A stretch of 25,862 nt of DNA from Thiohalobacter sp. (GCA_027030825.1 JALVEM010000328.1:1-25862), one strand, 5' to 3'; shown: positions 8,348-15,493, numbered from the stretch's first letter. A program made the numbers and translations. The notes: generated by a model from the sequence alone, not told the origin.

Positions 8348-8353
8348 TAGAAT
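8348..8353 (+). promoter_or_regulatory. Candidate -10 element of the cyclophilin-lpxH unit
   Basis: TAGAAT matches the sigma70 -10 at 5 of 6 bases. A weak -35 (TTTCTA, 8325-8330) lies 17 nt upstream. The start codon follows about 40 nt downstream. Confidence 0.35.
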
Positions 8354-8393
8354 CGGCCTCCCGATTCACAACGAACGCAGGGGGAAGGAGGAC

Positions 8394-8978
8394 ATGATCC
8401 GTCGGCTGCTGAATTCAGTGCTGGCCTTTCTATTGACGCTGCCGGTGATGGCCGGCGGCCTGGCTGCAGGAGAACACCCCGTGACCGTTCGCATGAAGAC
8501 CAACCATGGCGACATCGTGCTCGAGCTCTATCCGGACAAGGCGCCGGAAACCGTCGCCAACTTTCTCGAATATGCCCGCTCGGGCTTCTATGACGGCACC
8601 ATCTTCCACCGCGTCATCCCGGGCTTCATGATCCAGGGCGGCGGCTTCGAACCGGGCATGAAACAGAAGCCGACCCGGGACCCGATCCGCAACGAGGCGG
8701 ACAACGGACTGCGCAACGAGGAAGGCACCATCGCCATGGCGCGCACGCCCGACCCGCATTCCGCCACGGCCCAGTTCTTCATCAACGCCAAGGACAACGA
8801 CTTTCTCGACTTCACCGCACCCACGCCGCAGGGCTATGGCTATTGTGTCTTCGGCCGCGTGATCGAGGGCATGGACGTGGTGCACGAGATCGAGAAGGTG
8901 CCCACCACTACCCGGAACGGGCATCGCGACGTGCCGGTCGAGGACGTGGTGATCGAGAAGGTGATCGTCGAAGACTAA
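8394..8978 (+). CDS. Exported cyclophilin-type peptidyl-prolyl cis-trans isomerase
   Basis: 194 aa. Residues 1-25 form a signal peptide (basic MIRR, hydrophobic LLNSVLAFLLTLPVMAGG, then AAG), so the enzyme should act in the periplasm, as PpiA does, and not in the cytosol like PpiB. The cyclophilin core starts at TVRMKTNHGDIVLELYPDKA. FHRVIPGFMIQGG (71-83) contains the catalytic Arg and the substrate-binding residues. ATAQFFINAKDNDFLDF and YCVFGRVIEGMDVV follow. An AAGGAGG sequence ends only two bases before the ATG, a short spacing. It is followed after 5 bp by lpxH on the same strand. The cytosolic form usually occupies this slot in relatives; the exported form here is a variation. Confidence 0.95.
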   Translation: MIRRLLNSVLAFLLTLPVMAGGLAAGEHPVTVRMKTNHGDIVLELYPDKAPETVANFLEYARSGFYDGTIFHRVIPGFMIQGGGFEPGMKQKPTRDPIRNEADNGLRNEEGTIAMARTPDPHSATAQFFINAKDNDFLDFTAPTPQGYGYCVFGRVIEGMDVVHEIEKVPTTTRNGHRDVPVEDVVIEKVIVED

Positions 8979-8983
8979 CCCCC

Positions 8984-9721
8984 TTGGCGCGCACGCTTTT
9001 CATCTCCGATCTGCACCTGTCGCCGGAACGCCCCGACATCCTGCGGCTGTTCCATGACTGGATCGCCGGCCTGGATGCCGGAAGCACACGGGCGCTCTAT
9101 ATCCTGGGCGACCTTTTCGAGGCCTGGGTCGGCGACGACGAGGACGATCCCGAACTGCTCACCGTGCCGGCGTCGCTGCGGGCACTCGCCGAACGTGGTG
9201 TGCCGGTGTTCACCATGCGTGGCAACCGGGACTTCCTGTTCGGCAGCGGATTCGAGCGGGCCAGCGGCAGCCGGCTGCTGGAAGACCCCGCGCGCATCGA
9301 GCTGCAGGGGCGCAGCGTCCTGCTCATGCACGGCGACACCCTGTGTACCGACGATCACGACTACCAGGCCTTCCGGGCCCGGGTGCGCGATCCCGGGTGG
9401 CAGGCCGCCATGCTGTCCCGGCCGCTCGAGGAACGGCGCCGGATTGCCGCCGAACTGCGTGTGCAGAGCGAACGCAGCACGGCCGGCAAGCGGCCGGAGA
9501 TCATGGACGTGAATCCGGAGGCCGTGGCGGCGGCCTTCCGCGACCACGACGTCGACCTGATCATCCATGGCCACACCCATCGCCCGGCCATCCATGAATC
9601 GGTCGTCGACGGTCGCCCGCGCTGGCGCATCGTGCTCGGCGACTGGTACGACTACGGCAGCGTGCTGGAAGCGGATGCCCGCGGCGGGTTCGTGCTCCGG
9701 CGCCTGACGATGCCTGCCTGA
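8984..9721 (+). CDS. lpxH: UDP-2,3-diacylglucosamine diphosphatase LpxH
   Basis: Calcineurin-like metallophosphatase at the inner face of the membrane that hydrolyses UDP-2,3-diacylglucosamine to lipid X in lipid A synthesis. 245 aa, close to E. coli (240). Metal-site motifs appear in order: ISDLHL (Asp9, His11), LGDLFEAWVGDD, RGNRDFLFG, LMHGDTLCTDD and IHGHTHRP. The frame remains open upstream without a convincing ATG, so the TTG at 8984 is taken as start; it gives MARTLFISDLHL, matching the family N-terminus. It lies 5 bp after the cyclophilin gene, the order cyclophilin-lpxH known from Pseudomonas. Confidence 0.96.
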   Translation: MARTLFISDLHLSPERPDILRLFHDWIAGLDAGSTRALYILGDLFEAWVGDDEDDPELLTVPASLRALAERGVPVFTMRGNRDFLFGSGFERASGSRLLEDPARIELQGRSVLLMHGDTLCTDDHDYQAFRARVRDPGWQAAMLSRPLEERRRIAAELRVQSERSTAGKRPEIMDVNPEAVAAAFRDHDVDLIIHGHTHRPAIHESVVDGRPRWRIVLGDWYDYGSVLEADARGGFVLRRLTMPA

Positions 9722-9738
9722 TCCGGCCCGCAGATACT

Positions 9739-9895
9739 GAACGCAGAGGGCGCAGAGAGACGAACGGCCACGAAAGCACACGGAAAACACGGAAAGGGAA
9801 TTCGGCCACGAAACCTGCGAAAAACAGCCACGGAATAGATTCTTCTGTGAGCGTTCCGTCACAGAACGCAGAGAGCGCAGAGGCGCAGAGAACGC
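9739..9895. repeat. CGCAGAG-rich short repeats
   Basis: ACGCAGAG-type runs occur at 9739-9762 and 9864-9895, in the pattern (A/G)CGCAGAG(A/G). They surround the left arm of the larger inverted repeat. No open reading frame is credible here. Such runs are common as intergenic dispersed repeats in proteobacteria. Confidence 0.6.
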
Positions 9896-9930
9896 CGAGA
9901 GGGATTTTTGTTGTTTGTAACTTCTCTCGG

Positions 9931-10024
9931 TCATTCCGGGCCGGCATCATCTTCTTTTCCTCATTCCGGGCGAGCATTTCCTTCTTTTCGTCATTCCGGG
10001 CGAGCGAAGCGAGACCCGGAATCC
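9931..10024. repeat. 30-bp tandem units ending in a REP-like palindrome
   Basis: Three successive units start exactly 30 bp apart (9931, 9961, 9991), each with TCATTCCGGG. Units 1 and 2 agree at about 24 of 30 positions and share CTTCTTTTC. The third turns into a palindrome with 8-bp ends ATTCCGGG (9993-10000) and CCCGGAAT (10015-10022). Confidence 0.75.
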
Positions 10025-10069
10025 AGAAACCACGCTGATCCGTGCCCCGGTGGTGAATGCTTTTCCTGG

Positions 10070-10101
10070 ATTCCGGATCAGTGCTGCGCACTGTCCGGAA
10101 T
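10070..10101. repeat. REP-like hairpin, copy 1
   Basis: ATTCCGGA/TCCGGAAT (8 bp) encloses CAGTGC/GCACTG (6 bp) with a 3-nt loop TGC and one unpaired T at 10078. A second copy at 22514-22545 has the inner stem CGGTGC/GCACCG. Confidence 0.8.
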
Positions 10102-10116
10102 GACAGAAGGACTGAT

Positions 10117-10148
10117 TCCCGGATAGCCCGCTGCGCGGGCTTCCGGGA
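10117..10148. repeat. Second hairpin type of the composite element
   Basis: TCCCGG/CCGGGA encloses GCCCGC/GCGGGC around a 3-nt loop, followed by TGAC like the preceding hairpin. The right half recurs at 22562-22580. Confidence 0.75.
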
Positions 10149-10282
10149 TGACAAAAGGCAAAACCCCCTTTCCGTGGATTCAGTGGATTCCGTGGCTATT
10201 TTCGCGGGTTTCGTGGATTTCGTGGCTATATAACCCTTTCCGTGATTTCCGTGCTTTCCGTGGCTGTTTCATCGGTGGCCTG

Positions 10283-10990
10283 CTAATCGCCCATCTTCCC
10301 CAGCGTCACCCGCTCGTAACCCTCGGGAAGCCTGAACAGGGCCGCGGGCAGCTCCACCTCGCGGAAGTCGAGCAGCAATCGCGTGCGTCCGCCCTCGATG
10401 TGCTCGGCGAGCGGAAAGCCGTAGTCCAGATGCCGCCAGGTGTCGTGCAGGTAGTTGGCGAGAAAGCAGGGCGTGCGGAATTCCTTCGGCGTCAGCGCGA
10501 GATCGCGCGCCTGGCGGGCCGCCAGCACATGGTAATACCCGCGCAGCAGCCGCCGGGCCTTCGGCAGCAGGCCATCCACCACCGTGCTCTCGGAGCACAG
10601 GGTGCCGCCCGCGCGTACCGTCACCGTGACCGGCGTCTCGCCCAGCACCCGGGGCGCCTCCGGGTCCGGGGCATGGACCACCTCGATGCCGAGCGAGACC
10701 GGGGCGGACGGCACCTCGCCATCCGGAATCACCAGGATGCGCCGTTCCTCGTGCGTCACGCTGTACACCCTGCCCGCGCCGGCATCGTAGAGCACGAAAT
10801 CGCCGGCATCGTCGCCCTCGTCTATCCGCAGCCGTTCCCCGGCCACCAGCATCCGCACCCGGTAGGGATCGATGCCCGGCTCCGTCTCCCGGTATTCGAT
10901 CCGGGTCACCACAACGGATTCCGGCGGCGCTGCCCGCACCGGCGAAACCAGCAGAAATCCGCACAGGCATGCCCACAGCAGGCGGAACAT
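10283..10990 (-). CDS. Exported hypothetical protein
   Basis: 235 aa from the ATG at 10990. Residues 1-22 (MFRLLWACLCGFLLVSPVRA) form a clear signal peptide with a PVRA-A-like cleavage site, so it is probably periplasmic. The mature part starts with SVVVTRIEYRETEPG and continues with short alternating strands (VRMLVAGERLRIDEG, DFVLYDAGAGRVYSV, RRILVIPDGE), suggesting a beta-rich domain. A Cys in GTLCSEST and another in RTPCFLANY could pair. I do not recognise the family. The start lies 4 bp after the DUF455 stop, so the two are co-transcribed. It ends with TAG. Confidence 0.85.
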   Translation of the reverse strand: MFRLLWACLCGFLLVSPVRAAPPESVVVTRIEYRETEPGIDPYRVRMLVAGERLRIDEGDDAGDFVLYDAGAGRVYSVTHEERRILVIPDGEVPSAPVSLGIEVVHAPDPEAPRVLGETPVTVTVRAGGTLCSESTVVDGLLPKARRLLRGYYHVLAARQARDLALTPKEFRTPCFLANYLHDTWRHLDYGFPLAEHIEGGRTRLLLDFREVELPAALFRLPEGYERVTLGKMGD

Positions 10991-10994
10991 CCGG

Positions 10995-11804
10995 TCAGTC
11001 GTCCAGCATGGCTTCCAGTGCATCCATCTCCTCCTCGGAAAATCCGGCGGCACAGCGTGCCTCGCGATGCAGGGGCGGCTTGATCCGACCCCGCATCTTC
11101 TGACGCAGCAGGCGCCGGAAGGTTTCCTTCGGTTCCAGGCCGCGCCGTTCACAGCAGTAACGGAACCAGCGCGAGCCGATCGCCACGTGCCCGACTTCTT
11201 CTTCCAGAATGACCTCCAGCGCCGCTACCGTCTCCAGGTCACCCACCGCACGCAGGCGCTCGATCATCCCCGGCGTCACGTCCAGGCCACGGGCCTCCAG
11301 CACCCGGGGCACCAGCGCCATCCGCTCCAGCACGTCGTGCCGCGTGGCCATGGCCATCTCCCAGAGGCCGTCGTGGGCGGGCAGATCGCCGTAGGCCGCG
11401 CCCAGCGCCTCCAGGCGATCGCTCAGCAGGCGGAAATGCCGGGCCTCCTCTCCGGCCACCCGCGCCCAGTCCCGGTAGAAGGCCTCCGGCATGCCATCGA
11501 ACCGGGCCACCGCATCCCAGGCCAGATCGATCGCATTGAATTCGATGTGAGCGATGGCATGCACGAGCGCGATCCGGCCGGCGACCGAGCCAGGCCGGCG
11601 GCGCGGCACCTGCGTGGGCGGCACCAGCACCGGGCGGACCGGACGCCCCGGCCGCAACGGCACCCTCAGACGGTGACCCGGTTCGATCGCCATCCTGCCT
11701 CCGGCCAGCGCGGCCACCACGTTCGCCGTGCATCCGCACTTGGCCTCGGGCGTCTCCGCCTTCAGGCATTCCAGCGCCGCGCGGCGCAGTTCGTTCACTT
11801 CCAT
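10995..11804 (-). CDS. DUF455 ferritin-like protein
   Basis: 269 aa from the ATG at 11804 (MEVNELRRAALECL). A TTG at 11822 is an alternative start with no better ribosome site. The helical core carries repeated Glu/His pairs typical of di-metal ferritin-like folds: HAIAHIEFNAIDLAWD, ARVAGEEARHFRLL and LEVILEEEVGHVAIG. This pattern, with the PGRPVRPVLVPP segment before it, is that of DUF455, related in fold to the tRNA hydroxylase MiaE. The substrate is not known. It leads a two-gene unit with the exported protein downstream. Confidence 0.9.
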   Translation of the reverse strand: MEVNELRRAALECLKAETPEAKCGCTANVVAALAGGRMAIEPGHRLRVPLRPGRPVRPVLVPPTQVPRRRPGSVAGRIALVHAIAHIEFNAIDLAWDAVARFDGMPEAFYRDWARVAGEEARHFRLLSDRLEALGAAYGDLPAHDGLWEMAMATRHDVLERMALVPRVLEARGLDVTPGMIERLRAVGDLETVAALEVILEEEVGHVAIGSRWFRYCCERRGLEPKETFRRLLRQKMRGRIKPPLHREARCAAGFSEEEMDALEAMLDD

Positions 11805-11936
11805 ACCCTTGATCCGAGTCAATGCCAGACTCTATTGTCGCATTTATTTTGTGGTTATTGGTGTCGATGAGCGCTTTGACAACGCCGGTCGGCTGGGGCA
11901 GTCTCGAAAGACCGCGCAGCCGAATGGAGGTGGGGC

Positions 11937-12278
11937 ATGAGCGAGAACCGACAGCACCGGCTGGAGATCTACGAACCCTATGACTACGATGGCCGGAACC
12001 CCCTGGCCGTCACGGGCAAGGGGCTGATCCGCGGCGCCAACGGCGCCTTCTACTACCTCCTCGAGTCCGAAGACGGTCCCTTCCGCATCGGGGACCAGGA
12101 GATCCGCCAGCTGCTGGTACTCCCCCGCTATGCCTCGGATCCGCCCAGCACCATGCAGGAGAACTCCTGCACCGTCAATATCGAACTGGTGCGTTCCGAC
12201 GTGACCCTGCAACCGGGCGTGGTCTTCTCCTACAACGACGTCGAGCACTGGGGCGTCGGCAAGATCACCCTGGCATAG
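11937..12278 (+). CDS. Small hypothetical protein
   Basis: 113 aa, no signal peptide or membrane segment. It has a strong ribosome site (GGAGG ending 7 nt before the ATG) and coding-like GC-rich third positions, so it is a real gene. The sequence is rich in aromatic residues (YEPYDYDG, FYYLLESEDGPF, FSYNDVEHWGVGK) and looks like a compact mixed alpha/beta or beta domain. A short ApaG-like reading was tested and does not fit. It is a single gene between the divergent DUF455 unit and the lexA-like operator, and ends with TAG. Function unknown. Confidence 0.85.
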   Translation: MSENRQHRLEIYEPYDYDGRNPLAVTGKGLIRGANGAFYYLLESEDGPFRIGDQEIRQLLVLPRYASDPPSTMQENSCTVNIELVRSDVTLQPGVVFSYNDVEHWGVGKITLA

Positions 12279-12317
12279 GATCCCCCTCCTCTTTCGATCC
12301 GCCTTGCCCTGCCGAGC

Positions 12318-12346
12318 TTGCATGTTCTCGAAATGTTCTCTATCCT
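12318..12346 (+). promoter_or_regulatory. Candidate promoter of the lexA-like/polymerase operon
   Basis: TTGCAT (12318-12323) and TATCCT (12341-12346) are separated by exactly 17 nt. The left operator arm fills the spacer and the -10 falls mostly between the two arms. The expected transcription start is near 12353, inside the right arm. Confidence 0.5.
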
Positions 12347-12371
12347 CCAAAAGAGAACATTTCGAGAACAT
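12322..12371 (+). promoter_or_regulatory. LexA-type operator: perfect 20-bp inverted repeat
   Basis: The arms ATGTTCTCGAAATGTTCTCT (12322-12341) and its exact reverse complement (12352-12371) flank a 10-nt spacer. Each arm contains GTTC-N7-GTTC (GAAC-N7-GAAC in the right arm), built from a directly repeated ATGTTCTC with an 11-bp period. GTTC-N7-GTTC is the established LexA box of alphaproteobacteria. It ends five bases before the start of a LexA-like gene and overlaps its likely promoter, so autorepression is the simplest reading. The classical CTGT-N8-ACAG box is absent here. Confidence 0.8.
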
Positions 12372-12376
12372 CTGCA

Positions 12377-12988
12377 ATGCCGATGACATCCACGCAGCTG
12401 ACGCCTACGCAACACCGCCTGCTCGACTTCCTCCGCCGCTACTTCGCCGAGCACGGCCATGCCCCCACGCTCGCCGAGATGGGCGCCGCGCTCGGCATCC
12501 GCTCCCGCGGGACCGTGCACCGCCATGTCCAGGCCCTGGCCCGGGCCGGCGCCATCCGCCTCGTCCCGGGCCGCAAGCGGGGCATCGCGCTGTGCGACGC
12601 CCCGGACACCCGCCTCGCGCTTCCCCTGCTCGGGCGCATCGCGGCGGGACGGCCCATCGAGGCCATTCCCGACCAGGACCGGCTCGATCTCGCGGAGTTC
12701 CTGCTCGGCCCGGGCCGCTTCGCCCTGCGGGTGCAGGGCGACTCCATGATCGGCGCCGGCATCCTCGACGGCGACACCGTGGTGGTGGAAAGCTGCGAGG
12801 ATGCCCCCGACGGGGCCATCGTGGTGGCGCTCATCGACAACGAGGAGGCCACCCTGAAGCGCCTCCGGCACCGGCCGGACGGCACCCTGATGCTCATCCC
12901 GGAAAACCCCGAACTCCGCCCCATGATCTATCCGGCCGACCGGGTCCGCATCCAGGGCCGGGTGGTGGGCGTGCTGCGCAGCTATTGA
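12377..12988 (+). CDS. LexA-like self-cleaving repressor
   Basis: 203 aa. An N-terminal winged helix-turn-helix (about 8-72; TLAEMGAALGIRSRGTVHRH) is followed by an S24-type protease domain. Cleavage site Ala90-Gly91 (RIAAGRP), catalytic Ser123 (GDSM) and Lys161 (ATLKRL) are all present, so RecA-stimulated self-cleavage should work. The recognition helix RGTVHRHVQAL differs from that of E. coli LexA (SPNAAEEHLKAL) and is nearer to LexA proteins of Gram-positive type. The ATG at 12377 or a second in-frame ATG at 12383 could be used; neither has a clear Shine-Dalgarno because the operator abuts it. The polymerase gene starts one base after its stop. It may be the cell's main LexA or a dedicated second one; this window cannot tell. 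Confidence 0.92.
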   Translation: MPMTSTQLTPTQHRLLDFLRRYFAEHGHAPTLAEMGAALGIRSRGTVHRHVQALARAGAIRLVPGRKRGIALCDAPDTRLALPLLGRIAAGRPIEAIPDQDRLDLAEFLLGPGRFALRVQGDSMIGAGILDGDTVVVESCEDAPDGAIVVALIDNEEATLKRLRHRPDGTLMLIPENPELRPMIYPADRVRIQGRVVGVLRSY

Positions 12989-12989
12989 A

Positions 12990-14219
12990 ATGTGGCCCCG
13001 CGCCATCCTGCTGGTGGACATGAACGCCTTCTTCGCGTCCGTCGAACAGCAGGACTTTCCCGAATTGCGCGGCCGGCCGGTGGCCGTGACCAACGGCCTG
13101 GAGGGCACCTGCATCATCACGGCCAGCTACGAGGCGCGCGCCTTCGGCATCCGCACCGGCATGCGCCTGCCCGAGGCGCGGCGCCTGTGCCCGCACCTGA
13201 TCCGCCGCCCTTCGCGGCCTCACCGCTACGCCGAAATCTCGGCCCGGATCATGAACCTGCTGCGCGAGGAGATCACCCCGGACCTGGAGGTGTTCTCGGT
13301 CGACGAGGCCTTCCTGGACCTCACCCGCTGCCAGCGCCTGCACGGCCCGCCGCCGGTGATCGCCGAAAAGGTCCGGACGCTGATCCGCGAGCGCATCGGC
13401 CTGCCCTGCTCCATCGGTCTCTCCGGCGACAAGACCACGGCCAAGTACGCCGCCAAGCTGAAGAAACCCGACGGGCTCACCGTGATTCCGCCCTGGGAGG
13501 CGGCCGAACGGCTTGCGGACGTACCGGTCACCGAGCTGTGCGGCATCGCCGAAGGCATCGGCCGCTTCCTCGCCGCCCACGGCGTGTTCCGCTGCGGGGA
13601 CATGAAGAAGCTGCCGGTGAGCGTGCTGGGCCGCCGGTTCGGGCATCCCGGCCGCCGCCTGTGGCTGATGTGCCAGGGGCTGGACCCCGAGCCCGTGCAT
13701 ACCGACGTGCCGCCGCCGAAGAGCATCGGGCATGGCAAGGTGACGCCCCCGGAGACGCGTTCCCGCCGCACGCTGGTGGTCTATCTGCAGCACATGTGCG
13801 AGAAGGTGGCAGCGCGCCTGCGGCGGCACGGCCTGGAGGCCCGGCACTTCCTGATCGCGCTCAAGACCCGGGAGACCTGGCTGGGCGGACGCTACCGGGC
13901 CACACGGCCCACGTCACGCGCCCCCGACATCCTGGCGCTCGCGCTGCGCATGCTGAACGAACACTGGCAGGGCCAGGGCATCTGGCAGGTCCAGGTCACC
14001 GCGCTCGACCCCGCGCCGGCCCGGCTCCAGCCCGACCTCTTCGAGGACCCGCAGGAGACCGGAGCCTCGACGGATGCCCGCCTGGAGGGGGTGATGGATG
14101 CGGTCAACCGGCGCTTCGGCGACATGACGCTGGTCCCGGCCCGCCTGCTGGACCGCTCGCCCATGCCGGACGTCATCGCCCCGGCCTGGAAGCCCTTCGG
14201 GCATCGCAGGACGCTCTGA
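12990..14219 (+). CDS. Y-family translesion DNA polymerase (DinB/UmuC-like)
   Basis: 409 aa error-prone polymerase. Catalytic residues are Asp10 (LLVDMNAFFASVEQ) and Asp105-Glu106 (FSVDEAFLD). SIGLSGDKTTAKYAAKLKKPDG matches the palm/thumb of Pol IV and UmuC. A sliding-clamp motif QPDLF (347-351) is placed after the little-finger domain. The C-terminal tail continues for about 58 residues. It is coupled to the LexA-like gene: one base lies between that TGA and this ATG. The pair resembles umuDC or lexA-imuB logic, but the upstream protein keeps its DNA-binding domain. It converges with cnoX, leaving only 3 bp between stops. Confidence 0.92.
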   Translation: MWPRAILLVDMNAFFASVEQQDFPELRGRPVAVTNGLEGTCIITASYEARAFGIRTGMRLPEARRLCPHLIRRPSRPHRYAEISARIMNLLREEITPDLEVFSVDEAFLDLTRCQRLHGPPPVIAEKVRTLIRERIGLPCSIGLSGDKTTAKYAAKLKKPDGLTVIPPWEAAERLADVPVTELCGIAEGIGRFLAAHGVFRCGDMKKLPVSVLGRRFGHPGRRLWLMCQGLDPEPVHTDVPPPKSIGHGKVTPPETRSRRTLVVYLQHMCEKVAARLRRHGLEARHFLIALKTRETWLGGRYRATRPTSRAPDILALALRMLNEHWQGQGIWQVQVTALDPAPARLQPDLFEDPQETGASTDARLEGVMDAVNRRFGDMTLVPARLLDRSPMPDVIAPAWKPFGHRRTL

Positions 14220-14222
14220 TTT

Positions 14223-15086
14223 TCAGTGGTATTCGCGCTGCAGCAGCCGCCGGTACTCCCCTCGCAGCGGATCGTCCTCGTCCAGCAGCCCGAGCACGCG
14301 CAGGATGGCATTGCGGGCGTCGTCGGCCTGACCCTCGAGCTCGAGCAGACCGGCCAGCAGTTGCAGCGCCTCGGCATGTTCGCCCTTGAGCACGAGACGC
14401 GCCGCCTGCCGGCGCAGCAGCCCGGGATCGTCCGGGTCGGCCGCGAGCCGCTCCGCGAACGCCTCGTCGGTCTCTTCGCCGGCCTCGACGCGGAATCCGG
14501 TCAGCACCCGGAACTCGAGCAGTTCGTCGTATCGCCGCAGCTCGGCCGGCAGTGAATCGAGCAGCCGCAGGGCCTCCTCGAAACGGCCCTCGTGCGCGAG
14601 CAGCTTGGCCATGGCCAGCGGCAGGCGCGGATTGACCGGATCCTCGACGATGGCATCGGCCAGATGCCGATAGGCCTCCTGGTGCCTGCCCTCGCCATAG
14701 AGGCGCACCGCCTCGGCAAGGGCCCGGTCGGAATCACGGGCGATGTAGAACTGGACGAGCGCCTCGAGCTCCTGCGCGTTCTGGTAACCGTGCCGTGTCT
14801 CCACCACCCTGCCCTTGCGGAACAGCTTCAGCGTGGGCACGCTCGCCACACCGTATTCACGGGCCAGACCGGATTCGGCATCGACATCCACGTTGACCAG
14901 CAGCAGGCGCCCATCGAGGTCGTGCACCAGCCGGTCGAGCAACGGGTACTGGCGCAGGCAGGGGCCGGCCTTGCGCGACCAGAAGTTCACCAGCACCGGA
15001 CCCCTGGCGGAATTCTCGAGCACCAGTGCGCGAAAGTTTCCGGCATCGGCCGCAAGGATCCAGGGCGATTCCAGCGATTCCACCAT
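14223..15086 (-). CDS. cnoX: CnoX/YbbN-like thioredoxin-TPR chaperedoxin
   Basis: 287 aa. Residues 1-115 form a thioredoxin fold (VLVNFWSRKAGPC, LLVNVDVDAE, VASVPTLKLFRKG with the cis-Pro). The active site reads AGPC (40-43), so only the second cysteine of CxxC is kept, as in E. coli CnoX (SQHC). This argues against an oxidoreductase and for a holdase forming mixed disulfides. Residues about 120-287 are TPR-like helices (ALAEAVRLYGEGRHQEAYRHL, MAKLLAHEGRFEEALRLLDSL). It probably acts in the cytosol with chaperonin. It is a single gene converging on the polymerase. Confidence 0.92.
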   Translation of the reverse strand: MVESLESPWILAADAGNFRALVLENSARGPVLVNFWSRKAGPCLRQYPLLDRLVHDLDGRLLLVNVDVDAESGLAREYGVASVPTLKLFRKGRVVETRHGYQNAQELEALVQFYIARDSDRALAEAVRLYGEGRHQEAYRHLADAIVEDPVNPRLPLAMAKLLAHEGRFEEALRLLDSLPAELRRYDELLEFRVLTGFRVEAGEETDEAFAERLAADPDDPGLLRRQAARLVLKGEHAEALQLLAGLLELEGQADDARNAILRVLGLLDEDDPLRGEYRRLLQREYH

Positions 15087-15121
15087 GCGGGGATTGTCTC
15101 AGGAAAGGGGGCGGAAATGAA

Positions 15122-15146
15122 CGAACCCCCGGCAGGCGGGGGTTCG
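15122..15146 (-). terminator. Intrinsic-type terminator of the DsrC/TusE-like gene
   Basis: A perfect 10-bp stem (CGAACCCCCG/CGGGGGTTCG) with a 5-nt loop is followed on the minus strand by TTCATTT. It lies 27 bp beyond the stop at 15173 and before cnoX. Confidence 0.7.
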
Positions 15147-15172
15147 AACACCAGGATGTGACGGCGTTCCGG

Positions 15173-15493
15173 TCACACGCAACCGGTCGGCTTCGGCAGC
15201 CCGCCGTACTTGGTGATGGGCTTCATCGGACCGGTCATCCAGATCTTGAAGAGCTCCTTCTGGTCGCGCCCGATGTACTTGGCGAACTTGCGGATGGGAG
15301 GCACGCTGTTGTAGAGCTCGTAGAATTCGCGGGCCTTCATGATCTGTTCCCACTTGTCGTCGTCGAGCTCCACCCCGTCGGCCTCGGCCATGGCGCGACC
15401 GATCTCCGGCGTCCAATCGTTCATGTTGACCAGATAGCCGTCACCGTCGCGTTCCGGCAGTTCCACCATTTCGATCACCTCGTTCGGATTCAC
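15173..15493 (-). CDS. DsrC/TusE-family sulfur-carrier protein
   Basis: 106 aa from the GTG at 15493, with AAAGGAAA about seven bases upstream. The C-terminus GGLPKPTGCV has the family's penultimate cysteine (Cys105). The second cysteine of true DsrC, eleven residues earlier, is Thr94 here, so it is TusE-like or a DsrC-related regulator rather than a DsrAB partner forming the two-cysteine trisulfide. NDWTPEIGRAMAEADGVEL and FYELYNSVPPIRKFAKY are typical. TusE acts in persulfide relay for tRNA 2-thiolation. No tusBCD or dsr gene is adjacent. It is a single gene with its own promoter and terminator, so strong independent expression is likely. Confidence 0.9.
   Translation of the reverse strand: MNPNEVIEMVELPERDGDGYLVNMNDWTPEIGRAMAEADGVELDDDKWEQIMKAREFYELYNSVPPIRKFAKYIGRDQKELFKIWMTGPMKPITKYGGLPKPTGCV

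Larger units (their letters stand above)
9766..10265. repeat. Composite repeat element bounded by long imperfect inverted repeats
   Basis: The arms at 9766-9836 and 10187-10265 are imperfect reverse complements. Shared blocks include CCACGGAAAGCAC-like, CACGGAAAGGG, AGCCACGAAA, CGCGAAAA and AGCCACGGAAT. Between them lie a 30-bp tandem repeat and three palindromes. No coding sequence or transposase is present. Together with 9722-9765 this fills the 561-bp gap between lpxH and the next gene. Confidence 0.75.

Noticed and set aside
9931..10024. CRISPR-like array
   Set aside because: The 30-bp periodicity has no separate repeats and spacers; units are contiguous and diverged, and no cas gene is present.
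10148..11083. Plus-strand open frame running out of the repeat block
   Set aside because: It is made of repeat sequence followed by the antisense of the exported hypothetical gene, without a ribosome site or recognisable domain.
11876..11904. TTGACA before the 113-aa gene as a promoter
   Set aside because: An exact -35 hexamer is present, but no acceptable -10 lies 16-18 nt downstream.
11937..12278. ApaG
   Set aside because: Length is similar, but the ApaG N-terminal strand pattern and glycine motifs are not present.
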